Part shown: positions 9,471 through 25,000 of the stretch, one piece after another
Numbering within the stretch: the stretch's first letter is position 1
Layout of the letters: the number at the start of each line of letters is the position of its first letter
Assembly (NCBI GenBank): GCA_012295275.1
Contig: CM022675.1
Coordinates: forward strand, 6,270,832 to 6,295,831
DNA from: Chrysomallon squamiferum
Taxonomy: Eukaryota > Mollusca > Gastropoda > Neomphalida > Peltospiridae
Direction: 5' to 3'
Length of the DNA: 25,000 nt
The notes under the pieces: generated by a model
The model's database searches: none
What the model saw: only the letters and a program-made list of their open reading frames with translations
Told to the model about the DNA's origin: nothing
Program-made: the position numbers and the translations under genes

Positions 9471-10430
9471 TTTAACCAACTCTGCTTGAAAGATTGAAAT
9501 ATACTAACATTTATAAAAATGAAAATCATTAAAACTTCAGTTTTTTTCTCTTTTTTTATACAATAAAAAAATATATATATATATATATTATCAGTGAATC
9601 TGAATAAACGTAGATACGTTAAAAGCTGCAGCTTTTTGCAATGAACGAGTATTACACTGAAACTGTAGAAGAAAATGTAGTGAGATCCAATTCTGCGAGA
9701 AAACAGTAAAAGCCGTATTCATAGCAAAAATAAAAATAATAATCTGCGTAATAAATGAAACTGTACTCGTTAAAGTCGACCCTCACTGTGCTTCTAGTCA
9801 GTAGTTAAATCGGACAACTTATAATCATGATTGTTAGATTTCAAATATTGAAAAGCTCTTTATTGATTAAGAAAAAGAACACTTTTTTTTTTTATAAACC
9901 TTCCGAGAAAATGGAGGATTACATGCCGTAATTTTTGTAGACCGATTCAAAGAACCACGATTAAGAAATAACACAAAGCAGCAACAGCAATAATAATAAT
10001 TTAATATTTGAAACAACAACAACAACAGCATAAATAAATAAATAAATAAATAAATAAATGTTCCTATCAATGAACTGAACGGTATTTTTTAACCTAGGTC
10101 TAGGTTTGGTTATTGCAGCGAGACGTAAATTGTGAAAACGACGTTAGAAAGATACGAGTGCGAGAAAGTACATTTCGACATCGTTCAAAATCTGTCATAA
10201 ATTATTATAATGCTAATTTGTGTGTCCATATTTAGAAGTAATCCCTTCGCTATCCTCAAAAGTATCATTAATATGTTATAAATGTATTTATAGATTTTTT
10301 TTATTGACTTTATTAATCGTCACGTGGTGTTATTTAAAAACTGTGTCGTTCATCACGTACAGCCGACTTTAGTTTGACCCCGTTTCCAGACCATTTTCGT
10401 TTTGAGTAGTTTAAGTAAAAAAACACGTCT
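9471..10430. other. AT-rich sequence without a recognisable gene
   Basis: Contains an (AT)n tract at 9568-9589, short A/T runs and an (AAAT)n tract at 10031-10060. The remainder is unique AT-rich DNA with no convincing coding signal on either strand. Confidence 0.55.
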
Positions 10431-10583
10431 GACTGTCTGTGTGTCCGTCTGTCTGTATGTCCTGTTTGTCTGTTTTTATCTCTGTCTCATTATTTGTCTG
10501 TCGCAGTCTACTTTCTTTATCTGTTTGTCTTAATTTGCGTTTCTTGTTTTTCTCCCGTTTTCTATTAGTCTTTCTTTTTCTTT

Positions 10584-10650
<67 letters not shown>
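10431..10650. repeat. Degenerate (GTCT)n leading into (CT)n
   Basis: Degenerate GTCT/TGTC units (10428-10540), then about 31 pure CT units (10587-10649). Confidence 0.9.
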
Positions 10651-10653
<3 letters not shown>

Positions 10654-11622
10654 TGTATGACAGTCATGTATTCGCCTCTCTTTGTTTTCTCGTTATTCAT
10701 TTGTTTATGCGCGCTTCCTATCTCTCTATCCTTCTCTCGAATTTTTGACCATCTGAGTTCCTCTAAGTTTTCTTCTTTTTCTCTCTTAACATCTGCGATA
10801 CAGACTGATAAATAACCTGTATGTAATAATAACAAAATAACAATAATAAAATAAAATAAAAAATAATAAATGATAATAATATAGAAATGGTATATTGAGC
10901 TGATTTAGAAACTTGAGAAAAATTTAAAAGAAACGAAATATATCAAAAAAAAATTAATTCTAAGAATGAAACCAAAAAAAATAATAACACAAATAATAAT
11001 GACCTTTCTCAATTAACTTATTTTTTAATATATATTTTTTCTTCGTCTTCTTCTTCTTTTTTTTTTTTTTTTTTTTTTTTTTAGATTTAATTTCATTATT
11101 GATTTTTTCTTCTTCATCTTTTCCTTTTTTTTTTCTTAATTTTATTTATTTATTTATTCATTCTCTTTTTTTTTTTTTGAGATTTAATTTCATTACACTT
11201 AAAATTAATTGACCCACGGATCCTGTTTTCAGGAAGAAATGACAAAAAAGACTGATTATTAATTGATTTTCAGGTGTTGAAGTCTGAAATAACTAATACA
11301 CGATATCTCTCTAATATTGACATAACTTGAAACCTTTTAATTATTTGTTAGACGTAAAGCATTTGTCAGCTTCAACAACAAATTGAAACGCTAATGTTGT
11401 GCGTTATCATTAATTGTTTCTCTGTCAACTCCTAAAAACACTACCACTCTCACAGATTTTATTAAAACTTCTCTACGGTTAATATGCTGAGATTAGAAGT
11501 GTCAGATCTGGTTTCACCACTGCGGCTTTTGCCCGTTCTAACCAGTTAATCTTATATAGTTTATCAGCGACGGTGATAAATATTTTGTAGACTGTCATAG
11601 TGTGATAAAGTTGTCGATCTGA
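10651..11622. other. Low-complexity A/T-rich stretch, then unique sequence
   Basis: Pyrimidine-rich to about 10800, AAT/AAAT-rich at 10825-11010, T-rich at 11030-11180 with a duplicated GAGATTTAATTTCATTA-like segment (compare 11083-11099 and 11179-11195). Unique AT-rich DNA follows to 11622. No gene is seen. Confidence 0.55.
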
Positions 11623-11661
<39 letters not shown>

Positions 11662-11728
11662 TAATAATAATAATAATAATAGTAATAATAGTAATAAAAA
11701 TAATGATGATGATGATGATGATGATGAT
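11623..11728. repeat. (AAT)n then (GAT)n
   Basis: About 25 AAT units with two interruptions, then eight ATG/GAT units. Confidence 0.95.
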
Positions 11729-11917
11729 AAAATAATGATATTACAATTTTTATCAATAACCATATGTTCGACACCATAAAACCATAAATAATCTGGGCTG
11801 GCAGAGTTATTAAATAAAACATTTCCTACTTGTAGCTCAAGGATCATAAAATATAAAATGATACAAAAAAAAAAAGTTACAAAACCGATCACAGAAAATG
11901 TCTGATGTTTTATCTGA

Positions 11918-12275
11918 TACAGCTACTACTACAACTACTACTACTTCCACTAGAACTACTGCTGCTACTACTAGTACTGCTACAAAAACTACTATTGCTT
12001 ATTGCTTCTACTACTACTAATTTTATACTACGACTGTTACTTCAACAAGTACTATTATTGTTGCTACTATTTCTACTATTACTATTATTGTTGATACTAC
12101 TACTACTATTACTATTATTGTTGCTACTACTTCTGCTATTACTATTACTGTTCATACTACTACTACTGCTGTTACTGCTTCTCCTATTACTACTACTATT
12201 ATTCCTCTACTGCTGCTACTACTACCACCTCAATTACAACAACTTACTACTACTATCATTACTCTTCTACTATTA
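11918..12275. repeat. Long mosaic (ACT/ATT/GCT)n array
   Basis: More than 350 bp of trinucleotides in one register, switching among TAC, TAT, TGC and TTC units. Larger blocks such as ACTATTACTATTATTGTTG recur (near 12075-12095 and 12106-12126), so the array has a second-order repeat. The Leu-rich open frame is an artefact. Confidence 0.93.
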
Positions 12276-12450
12276 GGTATATATAACATATAAATACCAA
12301 ATCCTGCTACTAAATTAACAAGATCTCTCTTTATATTAACCAGTTAACTTGACAACCTAATCTACTAACAAGGTATCAATACACTGACATGCAAATACCA
12401 TGATATCTAACCTTCTAACATGATGTTCATTCTATTCATTGGCTGTTGTA

Positions 12451-12451
<1 letters not shown>

Positions 12452-12507
<56 letters not shown>
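12452..12507. repeat. (AC)n microsatellite
   Basis: About 28 pure AC units. Confidence 0.97.
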
Positions 12508-12510
<3 letters not shown>

Positions 12511-12902
12511 TGGGATGTGTTTATTTTTAAAAAGTGTCAGTGTGTTATTTATAACACATATAACTTCTGACCCCACCTCAAGTATTCCTCTGCATTGTTA
12601 CCCCCCCGGGATGATGACCGCTGGCCATGACTCTTGAAATTCTGTTTGCCGTTTTCTTTGTTTCTAACACTTGCTGTACTTCCACGCTGCAAAACTTAAC
12701 ATAACAGTGAAAAGTATGGCTAAAAACCCGTACAAATGCTACTCAGAAGTCCAGATTTGAGACAAGAGGTGCTTAGAAATTCTGACTTCTGTAGGAAGGT
12801 TTCGAATACGCTTCCTGTGGGAGTTTTAAACCCAGTTTCCACGAAAACAGAACCGGTTCGGTGTTCCTTATTCAAAAGTCTTATTTTTTTAATGTAATTA
12901 TT
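12508..12902. other. Unique sequence with an inverted repeat
   Basis: Less AT-rich than the surroundings, with no repeat tracts except a C run (12601-12607). CAGAAGTC (12744-12751) and GACTTCTG (12784-12791) form perfect 8-bp arms. The pairing extends with one bulge through CTAC/GTAG. No coding frame is convincing. Confidence 0.45.
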
Positions 12903-12909
12903 ACTATAA

Positions 12910-12910
12910 T

Positions 12911-12963
<53 letters not shown>

Positions 12964-13080
12964 TTGCCGCTGCTGCTTTTTTTATTATTAATATTATGTT
13001 ATTGTTATTGCTAGTATTTATTTATTTATTTATTTATTAGTACTGTAGTTGTTGTTGTTCTTGCTCTTGCTGTTACTGTT
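12910..13080. repeat. (TAC)n-(TGC)n and (TTTA)n tracts
   Basis: TAC units pass into TGC units (12910-12975), followed by ATT/GTT and TTTA tracts to 13080. Confidence 0.92.
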
Positions 13081-13855
13081 GTCAACAATACTGACAGCAA
13101 CAACTACATGAACAACTGAATGATAAATACCATGCTACAACGAAATTCTAAACTGTGAATTTCGTAAGATATATAATATATATGTATATGTATGTATGTA
13201 TGTATGTATGTATCATTCTATATAATTTCTTTCTGGGTTTTTTTTTTTCCTTTCTTTCATTGTCGTTCTTTCTTTGCTTCCTTCATTCCTCTTTCTATCT
13301 TAACATATTTACCATTTGCCTGTATGTCTTAAAACAGAGCAAACACGAGAATCCTTACAAGTTAAATTTGTTTCAAGGGCAAACGACTCTCACGTTCCCT
13401 CGTTCCCTTCTACTGACTCATTTAACTGTTGCTTTACAAATATTTACAAGCTGAGAAGAATAATGCAATGGACTCATTTAGATTATAGTTATCCCTGTTT
13501 TATTAAATGTCTCGTGAACTTTAATTTTCAAATGTCAAAAGTATTATGTATTGGTGGTTGCGGGAAAAAAAAGAAAAAGCTAATAAAGAGATTTATAATT
13601 AAAAAATAACGAATAGATACTGGATAAAAAAAAAAAATTTAAAAAATTTTAAAAATAAAAATAATAATAATAAATCTGTGGTATTTTATTTGATTAGTAA
13701 GAAAAAGGTAATAAATGAGAAAACGAAGTAAAAATCATTTTATATATTATTCTTTCTCTTTTTCCTTAATTAAAATCAAATATATATAAATATATATATA
13801 TATATTATTTCTTCTGGAGATATTTGGTAATTTTCTATTTTAGTATTAAAAAAAA
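13081..13855. other. AT-rich sequence without a recognisable gene
   Basis: A TGTA tetranucleotide patch lies at 13181-13212, pyrimidine-rich DNA to 13300, then unique sequence. Two open frames of 97-99 residues (13155-13454 and 13316-13609) lack any motif and have no splice signals that would join them to the gene downstream. Confidence 0.45.
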
Positions 13856-13926
13856 GACTAAAATAAATAAATAAATAATAAATAAGAGAAATAATAATAA
13901 CAACAATAATAATAATAAAAAACAAC

Positions 13927-13967
<41 letters not shown>

Positions 13968-13987
13968 CAACAACTACAACAACAACA
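13856..13987. repeat. (AAAT)n/(AAT)n/(AAC)n composite
   Basis: A/T-rich tetra- and trinucleotides about 350 bp upstream of the putative first exon of the secreted-protein gene. Confidence 0.92.
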
Positions 13988-14339
13988 TGAAAACATGCTC
14001 TACCTATTAGAAAACAATTCGCTTCGTCAGTTTAAAAGATTAGTTTTAATATCTCTCGCCTGAACGTCAATCGGTTTTTCTTCTTTCTTTTTTTTTTTTT
14101 CAAACACAAACGATCGAAATGTCTTACAGAACGTTCAGAAACCGTTACAACACTCGTTATCTCGAAACGCGGGGGCGAGAAACAAAGAATGCACAAACAC
14201 CGGCGCATTTTTTTTTTTTTTTTTTTTTTTTTTTTCCACCGGCACCTTATTGGCCCCCACCTAGATACTCGATATCTCACCTTCCTTTTTTTTTTTTTTT
14301 CTTCTTTTTTAATAACTAATAAATTCAACCATGATCAGC

Positions 14340-14579
14340 TAACACTGCCACTATAAGCGTAGATATACACCGACACGTTCGTCGATAGCAAAACGGCTGC
14401 GAGCGACTGAGAGTTTCAGACGGGTTAAGAGCGGAGTTTCTGTTCTGTTTGTCACTGGCGGTGTGTGTGTGTGTAACAGTTAAAATAGTGGATTGATACT
14501 GTTTTAAATTTTTTTCGAAAACCTCGCCCGTATCACCGCAAGTGCCCGAATTACAGTAGATACAAGAATATATTTCAAC
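14340..14579 (+). promoter_or_regulatory. Promoter/5' leader of the secreted-protein gene (putative)
   Basis: This stretch is richer in CpG than its T-rich flanks. It has no ATG from 14335 up to the codon at 14580, as expected of a clean leader. A TATAA-like string lies at 14353-14357, and CpG-bearing sequence follows at 14370-14470. The transcription start cannot be fixed from sequence alone. The upstream side (14086-14302) contains three T runs of about 12-26 bases, which would limit the compact promoter region. Confidence 0.4.
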
Positions 14580-21833
<7,254 letters not shown>

Positions 21834-21972
21834 GGGGTAAAAAAAAAATAAAAAATCGAAAAGAAACAAATTCAAGAATAAAACAAACAATCAATCAAAC
21901 AGACCGACAGAAAAATAAAAAGAACAGCAAAGCAAAACAAAAGGAAGCAACATTCAGCAAAGATTACTGCAA

Positions 21973-22003
<31 letters not shown>

Positions 22004-22250
22004 GATCCTGTGACAGGCATTTCAAGAAGGACAAGAGATCAAAACCAGAAAACGATAATCCTAATCTCTCAAGATTATCCGTACAGGAGGGGTGTATGCA
22101 AAAATACTGAAACTGTTTAGAAAATAGTTTCATCGAAGACGCAGGAAAGGAAGAACTGACCTGATCAAATATTCTACACAGACGAAGAAAATCAATTTTA
22201 TTAATATCATTATTTTACTGTTGATTTTTTCTCCTTTTTTTCTGTTTCCT
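21834..22250 (+). terminator. 3' untranslated region with poly(A) signals (putative)
   Basis: AATAAA occurs at 21847-21852 (inside an A run) and at 21877-21882, within 50 bases of the stop codon. The second, in GAATAAAAC, is the more likely poly(A) signal. A T run lies at 21977-22003. The rest to 22250 is unique DNA without a gene. Confidence 0.45.
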
Positions 22251-22400
22251 TACTGCTACTGCTACTACAACAACAACTACTACTATTACTACTGCTACTA
22301 CTACAACTACTACTTCTACTACTACTACTAAAACTACTATCACCCTTCTTACATTATATATATATATATATATTAATTTATTTATTTATTCTTTTAAAGA
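22248..22400. repeat. (ACT)n, (AT)n and (TTTA)n tracts
   Basis: ACT/ACA units at 22250-22336, (AT)n at 22355-22373 and a short TTTA tract to 22392. Confidence 0.92.
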
Positions 22401-22476
22401 TTTCCATAATAAAAATAACTGATATCAAATCTTGTTTGAACTGATAAGAAAAACTGATATCAAATATATATTGTTA

Positions 22477-22801
22477 CAGGCTGAGAATCTTTTATCCGAA
22501 ATGCTTGGTCCTGGAAGTCATGCTTGGTCCTGGAAGTCACATTTGGTTTTCTTGATTTTTTAGGAAATAAGCTGTGAACAAGATCTAAGTTTAAATACAA
22601 GCTCCATTTATATTTCATGTACAGCTTATACAAATAGTCTGCAGGATATTTTATGTAATAATAATTTTTTCTTTCTTTCTTTCTTTCTTTCTTTAAGAAG
22701 GATGCCCTAGATAAAGTTTGTATATGCAAAACAATTCGAAAATTTTAACAATTCTAAAAAATTCAGATTTTCGTATATTCGGATAAGGGATTCTGAGTTT
22801 G
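22477..22801. mobile_element. pogo/Tigger-like MITE, 325 bp, TA duplications
   Basis: The left end CAGGCTGAGAATCTTTTATC and the reverse complement of the right end, CAAACTCAGAATCCCTTATC, are terminal inverted repeats of about 24 bp ending in CCGAA. TA flanks both sides (22475-22476 and 22802-22803), as pogo/mariner elements leave. The interior (ATGCTTGG near the start; TTATATTTCATGTACAGCTT; CTGCAGG..ATTTTATG; AAGTTTGTATATGCA) resembles, as I recall it, the Tigger7-type consensus of vertebrate genomes. ATGCTTGGTCCTGGAAGTC is tandemly duplicated (22501-22519 and 22520-22538), and (CTTT)n lies at 22670-22694. There is no transposase, so it is non-autonomous. Confidence 0.72.
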
Positions 22802-23297
22802 TATAACTATTATCTTTTAAAGTAGTAGTAATAATAATAATAATAAAAATAATAATGTTCTGTAAGCTGGTGCATTGCCATGTCAGAAGTTAACATTCGA
22901 AACACGAAAGGGGAAGTAACTGTTAAAAGTAAGTCAGAAAATGGACACAACTGCTAAGCCTTAAGCAACGGAGTACCTCTGTTGTACCTTAAGCTATTGA
23001 AACTGATAATGAAACTGATATAGTAATAGCATACTAACGAAGTAAAAAAAAAAAAGGATACGTAGCAGTAATCACAAGTTATTATTATTATTACTACTAC
23101 TACTATTATTATTATTATTATCTACTTACATACATAATATGACAATATATAAATCAGTTTTTATCCTCAGAACTGATTATAATTCTAAACTATCAAATCA
23201 ACATATATATATATATATATATTCTGTACTTACACCTTTGCAGTTTCGCTCTAATAACCTGAAGTCCTAAGAAGTCTGGATACAAATGTGATTACGT
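22802..23297. other. Intergenic AT-rich DNA
   Basis: (AAT)n at 22825-22855, A run at 23044-23055, ATT/ACT tracts at 23080-23121 and (AT)n at 23203-23222. The rest is unique DNA without a recognisable gene. Confidence 0.55.
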
Positions 23298-23301
23298 TTC
23301 A

Positions 23302-23400
23302 CGTTTACACATGTTTACATGTTTACACAGATACATGTTTACTGATATTTATTGTGATTTATTGAAGTTACCTGCAGCGTTCTCTTACTGAAGTGTTTAC
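23302..23400 (+). promoter_or_regulatory. Cluster of forkhead-type TGTTTAC motifs
   Basis: TGTTTAC, the core bound by FOX-family factors, occurs at 23312-23318, 23320-23326, 23336-23342 and 23394-23400, with a CGTTTAC variant at 23302-23308. The first copies derive from a short tandem of CATGTTTACA. The position between two convergent genes gives no obvious target. The motif match is direct; binding is not shown. Confidence 0.3.
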
Positions 23401-23455
23401 AATAAAGTGACTGTTGACACGCCTAATGTCTTCCTTATTATTTGTAAAAAGTATT

Positions 23456-23612
23456 ATTACTAATATTATTGTCGTTGTTGTTGCTGCTGCTGATACTGCT
23501 CTCGTTATTACTATTAATACTGATGATACTGTCATTTGTATAAGTGTTATTGTTGTTGTTATTATTATTATTATTATCATTATCATCATCATCATCATTA
23601 GCATTAGCATTT
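23456..23612. repeat. Interrupted (ATT/GTT/ATC)n tracts
   Basis: Trinucleotide-rich DNA with unit changes (GTT, GCT, ATT, ATC). The opposing short frames here are artefacts. Confidence 0.85.
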
Positions 23613-23680
23613 TTTTAAAGCTGCTATCGATTTATACATTTTGAGAATTACATGAAATAAAATCTGAACACTGTAGTTTA

Positions 23681-23810
23681 ATACAATATAATATAACGTA
23701 ATGTAATGTAATATAATATAATACAATACAGTATAATATAATATAATATAATATAATATAATATAATATAATATAATATAATATAATACAATATAATATA
23801 ATATAATATT
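23681..23810. repeat. (AATAT)n pentanucleotide array
   Basis: About 25 units of ATAAT/AATAT with a few C and G substitutions near the left end. It is the only pentanucleotide array in the window. Confidence 0.95.
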
Positions 23811-24154
23811 AAGTAGCACAGAATGAACATAAAATAGACTGAACTATTTCAAAGTATCTATCTGTACATGAGCTCGAAGCAAAACAAAAACGTTAATGAA
23901 GATAAAATCCGTTTCGAATTGTCCGTAAGGCTTTAAACATGTTTTCACAGTTGAAAGTGGAGCGATTTGCTTTCCTTTAAGCTTTTAATAGTGTCGATAA
24001 AGAATACATATAAATCCACTGATAATAAAATATACTGGAATGTTCTACAAATTGTTGTTGAAACAGTCCGTTCAAAGTAACCATAGTTACAAGAAGAGAA
24101 GCCTTCAGCTGACAATGTACACGTAACATCTTTTTGATCGTCATTAACAATTTA

Positions 24155-24162
24155 TGACGTCA
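24155..24162. promoter_or_regulatory. CRE palindrome TGACGTCA
   Basis: A perfect CREB/ATF consensus about 20 bases beyond the stop codon of the minus-strand receptor exon, i.e. probably in its 3' UTR. It may be chance. Confidence 0.3.
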
Positions 24163-24182
24163 TAATCAGCCCTTGACTCACA

Positions 24183-24858
24183 TTACTTATTAATATTATA
24201 ATACGTAAAATCGTCTTTTTGTTCTATGTGACTATAATCATCATCACAGTATTGTGACGACATAACGGAATGAGTTGTGTCGTAAAATTCGTCGCCATTT
24301 TGCTTAGAATGGCCATCCTCAGATGAAAAAAATTCATTAGAAGTTACTCCGAGATGGCTGTATGCTTCGCTGTGACTGGTTACGACGTCGTTTCGAGATG
24401 TATCTCGTATGACGTCATACGTAGTTTCAAGGTCAGTATGTAATGACGTCGTGTTGTCGTCGTCTTTCTTAACTGCGGTATCTTCTAAAACACAGTATCC
24501 TTCATCTGAGACTGTGTCTGATGTTATGTTTGTTTTATTTATTTTAGTTGTTTCGTTCTCGTACTCATGTGCCATATCATATAGCCCATTAGGTTCAGAT
24601 GTTACAGGTCCGCTGACGTAGTCTTCGGGAACGACGTCATTTGCGACTTCATAAATCATATGATGGGTCAAATCATTTCTGATATTTTTGTCCGTCTCGA
24701 TTTCGACTGCCTGCTCTATTTCGTAAGGTGACGTTGTCGTTGCCGTAGAGTAGACGGGATTTTCGTGGTGGTTCGCAGTATGGTTTGATGGTTTGCAAGA
24801 TTTTGCGCTTACAGCTGAAAAACATCCCTTTTTGTTTTTGAAGCAAAACCAGCCTTTC
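24183..24858 (-). CDS. Last coding exon of a transmembrane receptor: cytoplasmic tyrosine-rich signalling tail (partial)
   Basis: Minus strand. The acceptor TTTGTAG ends at 24859. The exon starts with the third base of a codon (phase 2), encodes 224 whole residues and stops with TAA at 24185-24183. It opens with a basic, Cys-containing juxtamembrane stretch (KGWFCFKNKKGCF, numbered from 1), as found just inside a membrane span. The remainder is acidic and holds 14 Tyr: NPVY at 33-36 (PTB-type), MIYEVA at 67, GLYDMA at 91, EYENE at 98 (pYxN, Grb2-type), DEGYCVL at 118 (hemITAM-like), YDVI at 147, YSHL at 166, YSHI at 208 and YYNI at 219. NPxY together with YxxL is the signature of CED-1/Draper/MEGF10/PEAR1 tails, which recruit adaptors and kinases after ligand binding, for example in engulfment. 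The extracellular and transmembrane exons lie to the right of the window. A different receptor class with a similar tail cannot be excluded. Confidence 0.75.
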
Positions 24859-24863
24859 CTACA

Positions 24864-24897
24864 AACATACAAACAAACAAACAAAAAAACAAACAAA

Positions 24898-24932
<35 letters not shown>

Positions 24933-24934
24933 AT
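24864..24934. repeat. (AAAC)n - (AAAT)n tract beside the receptor exon
   Basis: On the minus strand this reads as TTTA and TTTG units leading straight into the splice acceptor, so the microsatellite forms the T-rich tract used for splicing. Confidence 0.93.
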
Positions 24935-24939
24935 ACCAA

Positions 24940-25000
24940 ATTTTAATTATTCATTCGTCCATTCACTGATTCACTGAATCATTCGTTCTCTCATTCGGTC
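24940..25000. repeat. Degenerate (ATTC)n
   Basis: ATTC/ACTC/ATTG units run to the window edge. They lie in the intron of the receptor gene. Confidence 0.75.

Noticed and set aside
13155-13609. Two overlapping frames of 97-99 residues
   Set aside because: No recognisable domain, AT-rich composition, ends in Lys runs, and no splice pair links them to the gene downstream.
22460-22729. 89-residue minus-strand frame
   Set aside because: It is contained in the pogo-like MITE and its (CTTT)n tract.
24409-24621. 70-residue plus-strand frame opposite the receptor exon
   Set aside because: It is the antisense shadow of the receptor tail, whose motifs are clear on the minus strand.
24859-24896. Upstream extension MFVFLFVCLYVC of the receptor frame as a membrane segment
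   Set aside because: It is translation of the TTTG/TTTA microsatellite before the splice acceptor; the true upstream residues come from another exon.

Overview
The window looks like a gene-poor stretch of an animal genome. It is AT-rich and saturated with simple repeats: (GA)n, (ATT)n, (ACT)n, (AAAT)n, (AT)n and (CATA)n arrays plus long A/T runs. Only two loci can be supported as protein-coding, and both are split by introns. The density and type of microsatellites, the style of the mariner-type transposase relic and the tyrosine-rich receptor tail together suggest a mollusc, most likely a cephalopod (octopus-like). That assignment is inferred from style, not from a database match.

Layout. 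Bases 1-527 hold the 3' part of a decayed Tc1/mariner-superfamily transposase on the + strand, broken by frameshifts, a stop and loss of a catalytic Asp. From 530 to about 14300 there is no convincing gene. This part holds microsatellites, a degenerate ~25-bp minisatellite (2390-2945), a GC-richer block of unknown nature (3080-3475), isolated ETS/YY1/CRE-like sites and AT-rich unique sequence. From about 14340 to 21900 a four-exon gene on the + strand can be assembled from matching splice sites and phases. Exon 1 is a 5' leader ending exactly at the start codon. Exon 2 encodes a signal peptide and a CxxxC pair, exon 3 a helical segment with a second CxxxC, and exon 4 a basic C-terminal tail with two more Cys and a stop. 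The predicted product is a 150-residue secreted, six-cysteine, probably all-helical protein of no family I can name with confidence. Intron 1 (5.3 kb) carries large microsatellites, a 101-bp tandem duplication and a 141-bp hAT-type MITE. Introns 2 and 3 are mostly (GA)n/GATA/GACA and (ACT)n.

The intergenic stretch 21834-24182 holds a 325-bp pogo/Tigger-like MITE with TA target-site duplications, a cluster of forkhead-type TGTTTAC sites and an (AATAT)n array. On the minus strand, 24858-24183 is the last coding exon of a transmembrane receptor. It encodes a 224-residue cytoplasmic tail with 14 tyrosines, an NPVY motif, a hemITAM-like DEGYCVL and several YxxL/I motifs, as in CED-1/Draper/MEGF10-type engulfment receptors. 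The rest of that gene lies beyond the right edge. The two genes converge, with about 2.35 kb between their stop codons, and there is no evidence that they act together.

The best candidates for something new are the six-cysteine secreted protein and the receptor tail. The other notable pattern is that microsatellites run almost up to several splice acceptors.
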